DNA of 64,000 nucleotides from Carnobacterium_B sp040274945 (GTDB lineage: Bacteria > Bacillota > Bacilli > Lactobacillales > Carnobacteriaceae). Location of the stretch: NCBI RefSeq assembly GCF_040274945.1, contig NZ_JBEMAR010000009.1:62001-126000 (forward strand). Direction: 5' to 3'. The notes under the pieces are model-generated. The model was not told the DNA's origin, did no database searches, and saw only the letters and a list, made by a program, of their open reading frames with translations. This document shows positions 42,894 to 52,305 of this stretch, in pieces (position 1 is the stretch's first letter; each line of letters opens with the position of its first letter). A program made the position numbers and the translations under genes.

Positions 42894-44728
42894 CTATTTC
42901 CATCTCCTTTTAATTTTTTTAAATCAGACTCTGCAATTGCAGTGTTTAATTTTACTGTGTGAGCAGCTTTTGCTTCATCTGTCCAGCCATAATAGCGGGC
43001 CATTTCAGCAATCACTGGTTCTATTATACCATCTAAAGTGTCGCGCATAAACAACATATGATTTGTGCGACGGATTAAAAAGTCCGCTGGTGTTAAAGCC
43101 ATCTCTTCATCAATAGCATACCGTAAACTTACGGTATCTGCCAATGTTAATCCTTCAATCTGTTCAATTTCATCAATTAAAGCAAATACTTTCGGCGCGT
43201 TCGATCCATAAAGGTTAGCAAGGTAACTTGCTTCGGATTCGCTTAAGCCTTTTTCAATACCCATTTGGGCAAATTTTTCTGTTTCTTCATCCACTTCTTG
43301 CGGGTTGATTTCTCCACCAGATACTGGATATTTAGCAGAATCAATCAATTCATAAGATAAATTGAAATTGTTTTCTAAGATCTCAACAACAGCTTTCATT
43401 GCTCCGATAGCCATTTTACGGTAATCTGTTAATTTACCACCCGCTACTGTAATCAAGCCATCTTCATCAATATCCAACGCACTTCCACGAGAAATCGCTG
43501 AAGGGTTATCTTCTGATTCTGAATTGCCTGTTTCGATGTTTTTCAATACATCTTCTACGGTATAACGATCAACTTCCCCTTTTTGGAATTGCTCAATCGT
43601 AGAAATCACTTTATCAAAACTTTCGTCTTTGATTGGCTTACTGTTTCCACCGTTGTAGTCGGATCCGCCATTTGACGAAATCAATGGACGCAATCCTGCC
43701 CAACTTGATTCGATATCATCAATCGTGATTTCAGCTGATGGGTAACGATTGTTAACGATTTCTAGTAAATAATCAACGTCTTCTTGGTCAACAGTTGGAT
43801 GTGCAAAGTCGCCTTTGTAATCAGTATCCGTTGTTCCAAAATATGTTTTTTCTTCACGAGGAATAACAAATACCATACGGCCATCGTTTTTACCAGTGTC
43901 GAAGTAAGTCGGTTGTGGAACGTATAATTTCTTGCTGTCTACAACTAAGTGAACCCCTTTTGTAGGGCGCATTTGTGGTACAGCGTCTAATTTAGCATCC
44001 ATTTGGCGAATTGTATCCGACCAAGGACCAGTTGAATTCAAGACAACGCGAGCTTTGATGTCAAATGTTTCGCCCGTTAACAAGTCTTCTACTGTTGCTC
44101 CACTAGCTTTATTGTTTTCATCATGTAGAATACCGACAACTTTCATACGGCTAAGCATGTGTCCGCCATCTGCAGCAGCACGTTTGATGTTCTCAATCAC
44201 TAAACGAGCATCGTTGTTGCGGTAATCCAAGTAAACTCCTGCACCTAATAAACCTTCACTTTTCAGTTGTGGTTCGCGTTCTAGAACTTCCTCTTTTGTT
44301 AATGTGTAGTTCGCATATTTTGTTTCAGTAACACTAGCTAGTTGATCGTATAGATCCATCGCTACTTTTAGAGAGAACATAGAAAACGTTGAACCAGGTT
44401 CATCATAGATTGGCAAAATCATTGGGTCAGCTTTTGGAATGTGTGGTGCAATTCCTTGCACGACAGCACGTTCTTGAACGGTATCCGCTACAACTTCCAC
44501 ATCGAAGTTTTTCAAATAGCGCAAACCACCGTGAACTAACTTGGTCGAGCGTGAAGAGGTTCCTTCAGCAAAGTCTTGCATCTCCACAAGCCCCGTTTTA
44601 AGACCAGAGGCGCTGGCTTGCAAAGCAGTCCCAGCACCTGTAATCCCTCCACCAATAATTAAAACGTCTAATGTTTCTTCTTTTAATGCTTTGATATCTT
44701 GTTTTCTTCGTTCAATTGAAAAAACCAT
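42890..44728 (-). CDS. glpO: Alpha-glycerophosphate oxidase
   Basis: GlpO oxidises glycerol-3-phosphate to dihydroxyacetone phosphate with O2, producing H2O2. The 612-residue flavoprotein has the FAD motif IIGGGITGAGTALQA (about 24-38), RSTKLVHGGLRYL, and the extra loop of about 50 residues (around SSNGGSDYNGG) seen in the enterococcal/streptococcal oxidase and absent from quinone-linked GlpD. It begins 16 bases after glpK. H2O2 formation would explain placement near redox-related genes. Confidence 0.93.
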   Translation of the reverse strand: MVFSIERRKQDIKALKEETLDVLIIGGGITGAGTALQASASGLKTGLVEMQDFAEGTSSRSTKLVHGGLRYLKNFDVEVVADTVQERAVVQGIAPHIPKADPMILPIYDEPGSTFSMFSLKVAMDLYDQLASVTETKYANYTLTKEEVLEREPQLKSEGLLGAGVYLDYRNNDARLVIENIKRAAADGGHMLSRMKVVGILHDENNKASGATVEDLLTGETFDIKARVVLNSTGPWSDTIRQMDAKLDAVPQMRPTKGVHLVVDSKKLYVPQPTYFDTGKNDGRMVFVIPREEKTYFGTTDTDYKGDFAHPTVDQEDVDYLLEIVNNRYPSAEITIDDIESSWAGLRPLISSNGGSDYNGGNSKPIKDESFDKVISTIEQFQKGEVDRYTVEDVLKNIETGNSESEDNPSAISRGSALDIDEDGLITVAGGKLTDYRKMAIGAMKAVVEILENNFNLSYELIDSAKYPVSGGEINPQEVDEETEKFAQMGIEKGLSESEASYLANLYGSNAPKVFALIDEIEQIEGLTLADTVSLRYAIDEEMALTPADFLIRRTNHMLFMRDTLDGIIEPVIAEMARYYGWTDEAKAAHTVKLNTAIAESDLKKLKGDGNR

Positions 44729-44744
44729 AAATCGTTTCCTCCTT

Positions 44745-46250
44745 TTAAGCTTCTGGTTTAAACACTTGTGTAGCTTTAACAGCTAATTTCCAGTTTTTGT
44801 ATAATTTTTCGCGTTCTGCATCTGGCATTTGCGGTTCAAAGATACCACCTTCTTCATACATGTCTTTGATTTCATCCATGCTTTCCCAGAATCCAACTGC
44901 TAAACCAGCTAAGTAAGCTGCACCTAAAGCAGTCGTTTCTAAGTTGTGTGCACGTTGAACTTTGGTACCTAAGATGTCTGCTTGGAATTGCAATAACCAG
45001 TCGTTGTTTGCAGCTCCGCCATCTACTTTCAATAATGGAATATCAATACCCGCGTCTTTGTTCATTGTATCAATAACATCGCGTGATTGGTAAGCAATCG
45101 ATTGTAAAGTTGCTTTAACAAAGTCTTCTTTCGTTGTTCCACGGTTCAATCCAAATACTGATCCACGTGCGTCTGAATCCCAGTAAGGTGCTCCAAGTCC
45201 TGTGAAGGCTGGTACCACAAATACTTCGTTGTCGTTTTTAGACGCTTTAGCAAGTGCTTCTGAGTCGGCTGAATTTTCAATCATTTTTAATCCGTCACGC
45301 AACCATTGGATTGACGATCCTGATACAAAAATACTTCCTTCTAAAGCATAGTATATTTTACCATTGATTCCATATCCAATCGTTGTTAACAAATTGTTTT
45401 CTGATAATTGTGGTTTTTCTCCTGTATTCATGACGATAAATGAACCCGTACCGTATGTGTTTTTCACCATTCCAGGTTCAAAAGCCATTTGACCGAATAA
45501 AGCAGCTTGTTGGTCTCCAGCCATTCCTGAGATTGGAATGTTCGCTCCATAGAAATGGTAGTTCGTTGTGTTTCCGTAAACTTCTGAGTTGGATTTCACC
45601 TCTGGCATCATAACGCTTGGAATATTCAATAAGTCTAAAATTTCTTGATCCCATTCTAATTTATGAATGTTGAACAACATTGTACGGCTGGCATTTGAAT
45701 AGTCTGTAACGAATGAATCTCCACCTGTTAATTTCCATACTAACCATGTGTCCACAGTTCCAAACATCAACTCACCTTTTTCAGCGCGTTCTTGTGCGCC
45801 TTCTACATGGTCAAGGATCCAGCGGATTTTAGTAGCTGAGAAATAAGAATCAATAATCAAACCTGTTTTTTCATGAATCATTTTAGAATGTCCATCTTCA
45901 TTTAATTTAGACGCAATAGGTGCTGATTGGCGTGATTGCCAAACAATCGCGTTGTAAATCGGACGACCTGTTTTTTTATCCCAAATGATTGTTGTTTCAC
46001 GTTGGTTCGTAATTCCGATTGCAGCGATTTCTGCAGGTTTGACACCGGATTCAATAAATGCACCAGCAATAACCGATTGCACTGAATTCCAGATTTCATT
46101 CGGGTTGTGTTCTACCCAACCGCTTTGTGGAAAAATTTGAGTAAACTCTTTTTGTGAGCTCCCGATTGTGTTTGTCTTTTTATCGTAAATAATTGCTCTT
46201 GAACTCGTTGTTCCTTGATCAATGGCCATAATGTATTTTTTCTCTGTCAT
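44745..46250 (-). CDS. glpK: Glycerol kinase
   Basis: The 501-residue FGGY-family kinase begins MTEKKYIMAIDQGTTSSRAI and carries GITNQRETT, IVWQSRQ, the signature GLGAPYWDSDARGSVFGL, and His232 in NYHFYG, the residue phosphorylated by the PTS protein HPr in enterococci. So activity is probably stimulated by PTS phosphotransfer and low in glucose. The ATG at 46250 follows GGAGG. It starts the operon, and a cre site lies 23-36 bases upstream. Confidence 0.96.
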   Translation of the reverse strand: MTEKKYIMAIDQGTTSSRAIIYDKKTNTIGSSQKEFTQIFPQSGWVEHNPNEIWNSVQSVIAGAFIESGVKPAEIAAIGITNQRETTIIWDKKTGRPIYNAIVWQSRQSAPIASKLNEDGHSKMIHEKTGLIIDSYFSATKIRWILDHVEGAQERAEKGELMFGTVDTWLVWKLTGGDSFVTDYSNASRTMLFNIHKLEWDQEILDLLNIPSVMMPEVKSNSEVYGNTTNYHFYGANIPISGMAGDQQAALFGQMAFEPGMVKNTYGTGSFIVMNTGEKPQLSENNLLTTIGYGINGKIYYALEGSIFVSGSSIQWLRDGLKMIENSADSEALAKASKNDNEVFVVPAFTGLGAPYWDSDARGSVFGLNRGTTKEDFVKATLQSIAYQSRDVIDTMNKDAGIDIPLLKVDGGAANNDWLLQFQADILGTKVQRAHNLETTALGAAYLAGLAVGFWESMDEIKDMYEEGGIFEPQMPDAEREKLYKNWKLAVKATQVFKPEA

Positions 46251-46272
46251 GTTAAATTTCCTCCTATGCTTT

Positions 46273-46286
46273 TGCAAGCGATTTCT
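46273..46286. promoter_or_regulatory. cre site upstream of glpK
   Basis: TGCAAGCGATTTCT has the cre core and differs at one position from the one ahead of the ribose operon (TGCAAGCGTTTTCT). Upstream on the minus strand a TACAAT -10 (near 46298) is preceded by a TTTTCT element inside an almost perfect inverted repeat centred on TTCGAA (46300-46324). Confidence 0.65.
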
Positions 46287-46390
46287 TGATAAACTTATTG
46301 TAACCGTTTTTCTTCGAAAGAAAACGTCATCTTTTTTTAGTTTTTGAAATTTTTTGAGAGGATTTGTCTTTTCGAATAAATTTTGCGTCA

Positions 46391-46434
46391 GGAAAAAAAA
46401 GAACAAGCTGCAGTATTTTCACTGAGCTTGTTCT
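46391..46434 (-). terminator. Terminator after the Mga-like gene
   Basis: A 10-bp stem AGAACAAGCT / AGCTTGTTCT followed by TTTTTTTT on the minus strand overlaps the stop codon of the regulator gene and separates it from glpK. Confidence 0.85.
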
Positions 46435-47902
46435 ATAAATTGAATTCTTGAATGATTTTTTGAATATTTCTCATATCGAAAGAAGATAGAATTTCAGAGA
46501 GAACATATACCCTAGATTTACCGTAAAGGTCCTTATCAACTGGTTGCTCATTAGTGAGAATGAGATCGTACACTTTACCTGGCTGATAAGCTTCAACATG
46601 TATGCCATTGATATGCCTCATATTCAGTATAAGCAACTGATTCAGTGTCTCCGTAAAAATAGCTTCCATTTTCAAATCAATTCCCACTTGCAAAATGGTC
46701 GTCATCTTCAACGTAACAATCGCCAGTAAACTGATGTATTTTAGCAATCCTATTTTCAATAAACTATTGTCTTCGACTTCTTTTATGCCAAATTTAGTTG
46801 TACTGATAGCAATCAATGTCTCTGCAAATGAAACGAGATCTCTGCCGGTAAATTGTTTTTCTTTAGCCAACATTCCTTCATAATCATAAATTTCCATATC
46901 TCCTTGGAAGAAGTACAGTTTTGTGTGAATATGAGAAAGATGGTAGTGCATATCACGTTCCAACATATAAGGCAATTTGCGGAATTTATATTGGATAATA
47001 ATGGTTTCCACAATGTACGCATCCATTGTCGCAATAGGTGCACGACGGTCACGCTCCAACGTATACTCATGAAAATCGTGTTCACTCAGTATAGGAAAAG
47101 CTAATAAAAAAGCAAAGTGTAGCATAGCTTCCTCTTCATCGACTTCAATAGAATAACGACTAAAGTAACGCAAAACCATCATCCGAATTTTTTGATATAG
47201 TGAATCTTTTAAGTAAGGTTGCATCAGTTCGCGTAAATGTGCATACTTCTTCTCTTTGCTCGTAATGCGATTTTTACTAATGAGCATCCAAACATTTAGA
47301 CGTTGTTTGTTTTCTGGTTCAATCGTAACTTGCAAGGAACTTTCCATCGCCTGTACCATTTGAGTGATCTGCTTGTCGTTATATGAATTCATAAGGGATT
47401 CTTTATCCTCGATATAGCTATAAAATTGAAAATAGAAATACCGAATATGCAACTCTTCACCGTGCAACTGTCCATTACGGATTTTGACACCAAACTCTTT
47501 TAAATAGCTATTCAATTCTTTAATTTTACGAAATAAGGATGAATCGCTGATCATCAATTTTTGTGTCAATTGAGTAATCGAGAACTCCTGATGCTTAAAT
47601 AAAAACCGAACCAGTTTCACTTTGATGGATTGATTCAAATAGAGTTGATGAATTTGCGGCAAAGAAAACTCATCGCTCATGGTTAAGGAAATGTATTGTC
47701 CATCATAGTTGACCTGTACTTGATCTTCAAGAGATTGAATTCGAAAAGAGATGGATTCCAAGTCTTTATCCAGTGAAGCTCTAGCAACGGATAGATAGTT
47801 TAACATATCCGCATAAGAGAGTTTCCCACCGTTTAGTACGAGTTGTTTAAAAATCGTAACTTCTCTGATTTCATTTTTCTCCAAGAAGTATTCAATTTTC
47901 AT
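46433..47902 (-). CDS. Mga-like transcriptional regulator
   Basis: The 489-residue protein has two N-terminal helix-turn-helix regions (about 12-60 and 85-140, the second with FSITQLTQKLMISDSSLFRKI), a long middle region resembling PRD-type domains, and a C-terminal EIIB-like domain (about 395-489), the plan of Mga/AtxA regulators. The ATG at 47902 is 10 bases from GAGG; an ATG at 47911 sits on the site. It overlaps the oxidoreductase gene by 11 bases and lies just upstream of glpK, so it may activate glp in response to PTS phosphorylation (inference). Confidence 0.72.
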   Translation of the reverse strand: MKIEYFLEKNEIREVTIFKQLVLNGGKLSYADMLNYLSVARASLDKDLESISFRIQSLEDQVQVNYDGQYISLTMSDEFSLPQIHQLYLNQSIKVKLVRFLFKHQEFSITQLTQKLMISDSSLFRKIKELNSYLKEFGVKIRNGQLHGEELHIRYFYFQFYSYIEDKESLMNSYNDKQITQMVQAMESSLQVTIEPENKQRLNVWMLISKNRITSKEKKYAHLRELMQPYLKDSLYQKIRMMVLRYFSRYSIEVDEEEAMLHFAFLLAFPILSEHDFHEYTLERDRRAPIATMDAYIVETIIIQYKFRKLPYMLERDMHYHLSHIHTKLYFFQGDMEIYDYEGMLAKEKQFTGRDLVSFAETLIAISTTKFGIKEVEDNSLLKIGLLKYISLLAIVTLKMTTILQVGIDLKMEAIFTETLNQLLILNMRHINGIHVEAYQPGKVYDLILTNEQPVDKDLYGKSRVYVLSEILSSFDMRNIQKIIQEFNL

Positions 47903-49229
47903 TTCCGTCATCCCTCACTTCTGCCCACGAAACAAAGTTGGTAGACGAAATCATTTGGGAAAACGAGGGATGGAAGAAATAATCTTTTTGCTGCAAATCT
48001 TCCAAGGTTTGTTTCGTTTGAATGGCTAACGCTAATGTGTTGATTTTTTCTAACATATTCGAAGTTGAAATCATCTGAGCACCAAGCAAAATATGACTTG
48101 TTGCATCATAAACCCATTTAATGGTTACAGTATCGCTAGTTGGTAGACTAGTTAACCGCACTTCTTGACGATAAGTATTCACCATTTGACCCGTAAATAC
48201 ACTCTCAGCTTCCGTCATACCTGTGCTAGCAATATAATACCCAAATATATACGTCCCAATCGTACGCAAAGAGCCTTTGAAAACCATTTTGGGTTGGATA
48301 AGATTATTAGCAGCAACGATTCCTGTACGGACAGCATTATTTACAAGTGGAATATACACTGTTTCCTCTTCTTCTCCATAAGCGAGTTGGATACAATCGC
48401 CCACAGCAAAAACATCTTCTACTGATGTGCGCATATAGCGATCAACTGCAATCGTTTGGTCCATATGAAGTCGGATGTGTTCATCTAAAAAGTGCAAGTC
48501 CGGTCTCACATTCACACCTAAGATAACAGCCTCACTCTTAACCATTTCATTTCCAAATCGAATCGTAGCCGTTTGATCAGCATCTGCCTCAATCGCAGAG
48601 ACTGTTTGGTTCAAACGCAAATCTATTCCTTGTTCAAGCATTTTTTGTTGCAGTGGCTGTATCATTTCTTTATCAAAATATTTGAATAACACATAGTCCA
48701 TATTTTCAATCAGCGTAACGTGCTTTTGTTGCTTGCTTAGCAAATCAGCTGCTTCTACTCCGACCTGACCAGCACCAATAATCGTTACATTCTTGCTAGC
48801 ATCAACTTTAGATAGAGCATCTTCTGCTTCATGATGCCGTTTGTATTTCAAGACGTTCTCGCCATCACTGCCACTGATTTTTTGCGACAACTGACTCGAA
48901 CCCGTTGCAATGATTAATTTATCATAAGTGATTGTCGCTTCTTTTCCATGTTGGAGATAGTTAATTTTTTTATGGATTGAATCAATTTTTTCAACAACAG
49001 TTTCTAAGCAACAACAGATATTTTGTTTTTCCAATTGCTCCTTCGTGATGAAGTATGCTACATCTAAGTCCGCAATTTTATTTTCCCAGTATAAATGTAG
49101 TCCATTCGGAATATAACCTAAAGTAGACTGCTTTTCCAGCAAAATAATTTCTGCATTGGACTGTTTTTTTCGTATCTCTAAAGCTGTGGCTACCCCAGCA
49201 AAAGATGCTCCTATAATGACTACTTTCAT
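47892..49229 (-). CDS. FAD/NAD(P)-dependent oxidoreductase, NADH oxidase-like but lacking Cys42
   Basis: The 445-residue protein is of the NADH oxidase/peroxidase/CoA-disulfide reductase family: FAD motif VIIGASFAGVATAL, NAD motif VTIIGAGQVGVEAADLL (about 150-166), and VFAVGDC. Family members carry a redox-active Cys42 in an SCG motif; here residues 41-43 are Pro-Asn-Gly, and His10 of NADH peroxidase is Phe. Thus the usual peroxidase or water-forming chemistry is unlikely. The ATG at 49229 follows AAGGAG. The regulator gene downstream overlaps it. Its substrate is unknown. Confidence 0.82.
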   Translation of the reverse strand: MKVVIIGASFAGVATALEIRKKQSNAEIILLEKQSTLGYIPNGLHLYWENKIADLDVAYFITKEQLEKQNICCCLETVVEKIDSIHKKINYLQHGKEATITYDKLIIATGSSQLSQKISGSDGENVLKYKRHHEAEDALSKVDASKNVTIIGAGQVGVEAADLLSKQQKHVTLIENMDYVLFKYFDKEMIQPLQQKMLEQGIDLRLNQTVSAIEADADQTATIRFGNEMVKSEAVILGVNVRPDLHFLDEHIRLHMDQTIAVDRYMRTSVEDVFAVGDCIQLAYGEEEETVYIPLVNNAVRTGIVAANNLIQPKMVFKGSLRTIGTYIFGYYIASTGMTEAESVFTGQMVNTYRQEVRLTSLPTSDTVTIKWVYDATSHILLGAQMISTSNMLEKINTLALAIQTKQTLEDLQQKDYFFHPSFSQMISSTNFVSWAEVRDDGNEN

Positions 49230-49337
49230 GTTACTACTCCTTGTCAATGTGTTTACAATTAGTATAACATAGTAAAGAAAAATTTCGCATAAGCAAAGTT
49301 ACCAGTTGGAAGGAATAATGTGTATTTTTTTCAAAAA

Positions 49338-49376
49338 AAAGTATAGATTCCATTATTTAAGTGGAATTTATACTTT
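49338..49376 (-). terminator. Terminator upstream of the oxidoreductase gene
   Basis: AAAGTATAAATTCCA pairs with TGGAATCTATACTTT (one mismatch) and is followed by TTTTTTTT on the minus strand. It may be the end of transcripts coming from the polysaccharide cluster. No gene is visible from 49230 to 49690. Confidence 0.75.
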
Positions 49377-49689
49377 AAAAGAGTAAGCTAATGCCTTTTA
49401 TTTTCATTGAATAATTTGATTAACTACATTAATGTAACGTATTCACTGCCATGTCTAGCCTATCTTTTACTAATTTAGATTGTATACTTAATAAAACGGA
49501 TAAACATTATTTGCAAAGGTTTCTTCATTCAAAAATTTCATTCTACCATTTTTCTTTTTATATTCAAAATTCTTATCACGAAGTGAATACTATAATTATA
49601 AAGATTGATTTAATTTATTCCAATTATCTGTAAATTTTTTTCACATTATGAATAAAATTTTTTCGAAACTAGCAGAATCTTTTATAGGG

Positions 49690-50075
49690 ATTGGCGATGA
49701 TTATGCTTGGGAGTAAAGGAAGTTACTTACTATTCCACTAATTACAAAGCCAAAAGGTTGTCAAAGAAGCATAGAACAGCTTTTTTTTATAAAATCGATA
49801 GCCCAATCTTACTAGAAAATCATACCGTATGGTGATAAGCTTGTTGGCTTATTTCTTGTTTAATTTTATGAAGACACTCTATTTAAAACCATAGGAAAAT
49901 TTACAGCTGGTAAAGCGGTGAAAAGCAGTCGGAAATTATTTCTAAAATTGAGTTACTCTCTTGTTTATCAAGAGTTGTTTTACCATTTTTTGGAAAGATC
50001 TCGCAACTTTGTTAGTAAAAGAATTAAAAATCCGTCCACTTTTAAGGGATTCACGCGCCCAAAATGAGATAAAAA
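49690..50075 (+). pseudogene. Degenerate C-terminal remnant of an IS4-superfamily (IS1380-like) transposase
   Basis: Pieces in shifting plus-strand frames resemble the C-terminal region of such a transposase: SYLLFH then SQKVVKEA, later SYRMVISLLAYFLFNFMKTL, and, after a frame change, YEDTLFKTIGKFTAGKAV and LKLSYSLVYQELFYHFLE. Frames change near 49860 and stops interrupt every one. No terminal inverted repeats or target duplication were found. The family name comes from memory of such C-termini, not from a search. Confidence 0.5.
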
Positions 50076-50207
50076 TTTAGAAGTAAGATTTATTCAATTA
50101 GTAAATACTATAATGATTGATCCTCGAAAATTATAATACTATGATCATTTAACAACACTAATAAATTAACACAAATTAAGTGAAAAAATATAATTTCCGA
50201 GCATATA

Positions 50208-51116
50208 TCATTCATCATTAGATAATAAATAATTTTTCAAATCATCAATTATCTTACTATCTATCCTTGAACTAAATTTCCTAGCAAATAGATAGGGTGA
50301 TTCTTTTAAAATATTAAAGTCTTCAGCTCTCCACGTATATGGATTTCCTTTTTCCCAATCAATATACCTCATTATAGATAAATAATCATTGTTAAGTTTC
50401 TTGAAATACAAGTTGTTTTTAAACTTACTATTATATAAAAGCGTCTGAAGAAACATTTCATCTGCACAAAGTGTGTTTCTAAATGTTTTTGAAATCCAAT
50501 TTTCCTTAGACACTACGTATGTAGCAAATTCATTTGTTATACTAAACCAATTTGCTCCCTTCATATAAGTGATGTCGTTACTAATTAATCTATTTATTTT
50601 AATTTTTTTTTGTATATAGATAATTAAACTATTTATTTTCCTTCTTATAAACCCTGTCCATTTGTTCTTTGAAAAAAAAACATTATCTTGGAGAAAGTAA
50701 TAAAATTCTATTCTATTTAAAGTACTTTTTTGTATACTTTTCCTATCAAAATGTACAAATTCTTTTCCCTGATTTTTCTCAAAAAAGTTGTGAATTTCAT
50801 TTTGATTTTTAAGTGGAAAATCTACACCGGATAAAAGATGGTAATAAGAGTATGTTTTTTTTGTTGCAGCTTTTAAAAGTTCTATTTCACACTGTATCTG
50901 AGAATATCCACCCCAGTTTATACTTGTTCTATTAATAAAGTAAATAGAACTCTTATTTACAGTAAACTTCCTTTGTTCTTTTTCACTTAATTTTGATTTT
51001 AAATCGATATGAATATAGATATCATTTCTTTCATCATCTAAAACTTCAATCAAACTTTTTAGTATATCAAACTCATTATGAGCTATAATAAGATAAGCAT
51101 GTTTCTTTAAAGTCAT
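50208..51116 (-). CDS. Core-2/I-branching-type glycosyltransferase (GT14)
   Basis: The 302-residue protein resembles beta-1,6-N-acetylglucosaminyltransferases of family GT14: HAYLIIAHNEFDILKSLI, YIHIDLKSKL, SINWGGYSQIQCEIELLK, YYHLLSGVDFPLKNQ and LCADEMFLQTLL are family markers. The enzyme would add a branch sugar to the surface polysaccharide. The ATG at 51116 follows GGAGG. A terminator separates it from the rest of the cluster, so it may be a late addition or have its own promoter. Confidence 0.8.
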   Translation of the reverse strand: MTLKKHAYLIIAHNEFDILKSLIEVLDDERNDIYIHIDLKSKLSEKEQRKFTVNKSSIYFINRTSINWGGYSQIQCEIELLKAATKKTYSYYHLLSGVDFPLKNQNEIHNFFEKNQGKEFVHFDRKSIQKSTLNRIEFYYFLQDNVFFSKNKWTGFIRRKINSLIIYIQKKIKINRLISNDITYMKGANWFSITNEFATYVVSKENWISKTFRNTLCADEMFLQTLLYNSKFKNNLYFKKLNNDYLSIMRYIDWEKGNPYTWRAEDFNILKESPYLFARKFSSRIDSKIIDDLKNYLLSNDE

Positions 51117-51158
51117 TCGTATTCCTCCATAAAACACTTGATTATCCGTCTTTATAAA

Positions 51159-51186
51159 AAAAGAGCACTTACAATATATGCTCTTA
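51159..51186 (-). terminator. Terminator at the end of the main polysaccharide operon
   Basis: Stem AAGAGCA / TGCTCTT with TTTTTTT following on the minus strand, between the pyruvyltransferase and GT14 genes. Confidence 0.78.
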
Positions 51187-51219
51187 ATACCTTACTTTTT
51201 ATTTTTTAAAATTTCACTA

Positions 51220-52305
51220 TTATTTTAAAAAAAATTTATCTAATTCAAAATATTGTTTCGATCCTGAAACAGTCAGTTCAGTATTTTTTTTGGCTTTTTC
51301 AAAAGATTTATCTATTATTTCAGGGTTTAATTTCTCAATATTCTCAATAGATTTCATAGGAATATTTAATTGATAGTCTTCGATAAAATTAGAAGATTTT
51401 TTACTATAATTTAGTGAATAAATTTCTTTATTAAAAAGATATCCTAAAATAATTGAATGAAATCTACAGGCAATAATTTGCTTTATTTTTGAAAAAGATA
51501 CTAAGAATTTATCAATATCGCCTTTATAATAAATTTTATCCACCAATTGTTTTCTCTCACTTATTTGCTCCATGATGAATTCAATGTTGGTTTCATCACC
51601 TTCACGCTCACAAAACGACAACAAGTAAACTTTTTTCCCTTGTAAAGTAAAATGATTAATTGTACTCACCATTTTATAGACATAGGCATCTTGATATTGA
51701 CTAATGTTCTTTCTACCGATTAAATTTATAATAGAAATTCCAACTGAATCTTCTTTTACGGTTTTAAATGCTTCTGTCGGATAACTCAAGATTACGTCAG
51801 CTTCTTGCCGTACATTTGTCCGATGTTTAAACAAATCATAGGAATAACTGTCCCGAAAACAAATATCTTCTACATAATCAAAAGCTTTATCATACCGACT
51901 TAAAAAGTGGTCCGATGAGTATGGACCAAAGTTTGAACCAATAATAAAAATTTTTATGTCTCTTTTTTTCATATATCCCCATAAATCCATTCTTTCTTGA
52001 AAAAGTTTCTCCCATCCTTCATATTGAATAAAAATAGAGCCGCCTATACAAACAAAAGCATTTATCTTATATTTTTTAATTAGCCATTTTTTTAAAAGAT
52101 TCGTTCCTCTAAGTTTTTCTATTACAAATTTAACATATTTATTGATTTTAATTACTTTTAAATTAGCATATTTGTCTTCGAACTCTGAATAGTCTAACTG
52201 AGTAAAAATAATAAAAGTATGCTCGGGGTATCTCATCAGTACGGAACTTACAAATAAATCATCCCCTAGATTTTTTTCTAGATAAACATCTAAAAATAGA
52301 TTCAC
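51220..52305 (-). CDS. Polysaccharide pyruvyl transferase family protein
   Basis: The 361-residue protein has markers of the pyruvyl transferase family: an N-terminal KNLGDDLFVSSVL, GGSIFI, GSNFGPYSS, CFRDSYSYDLFK, and C-terminal CRFHSIILGYLF. Such enzymes add pyruvate ketals, and hence negative charge, to sugars of exopolysaccharides or wall polymers using phosphoenolpyruvate. It overlaps the preceding glycosyltransferase gene by four bases. Which sugar is modified is unknown. Confidence 0.8.
   Translation of the reverse strand: MNLFLDVYLEKNLGDDLFVSSVLMRYPEHTFIIFTQLDYSEFEDKYANLKVIKINKYVKFVIEKLRGTNLLKKWLIKKYKINAFVCIGGSIFIQYEGWEKLFQERMDLWGYMKKRDIKIFIIGSNFGPYSSDHFLSRYDKAFDYVEDICFRDSYSYDLFKHRTNVRQEADVILSYPTEAFKTVKEDSVGISIINLIGRKNISQYQDAYVYKMVSTINHFTLQGKKVYLLSFCEREGDETNIEFIMEQISERKQLVDKIYYKGDIDKFLVSFSKIKQIIACRFHSIILGYLFNKEIYSLNYSKKSSNFIEDYQLNIPMKSIENIEKLNPEIIDKSFEKAKKNTELTVSGSKQYFELDKFFLK

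Noticed and set aside
46695..47104. Several plus- and minus-strand frames of 60-90 codons
   Set aside because: They are shadows of the Mga-like gene, in other frames, lacking ribosome binding sites.
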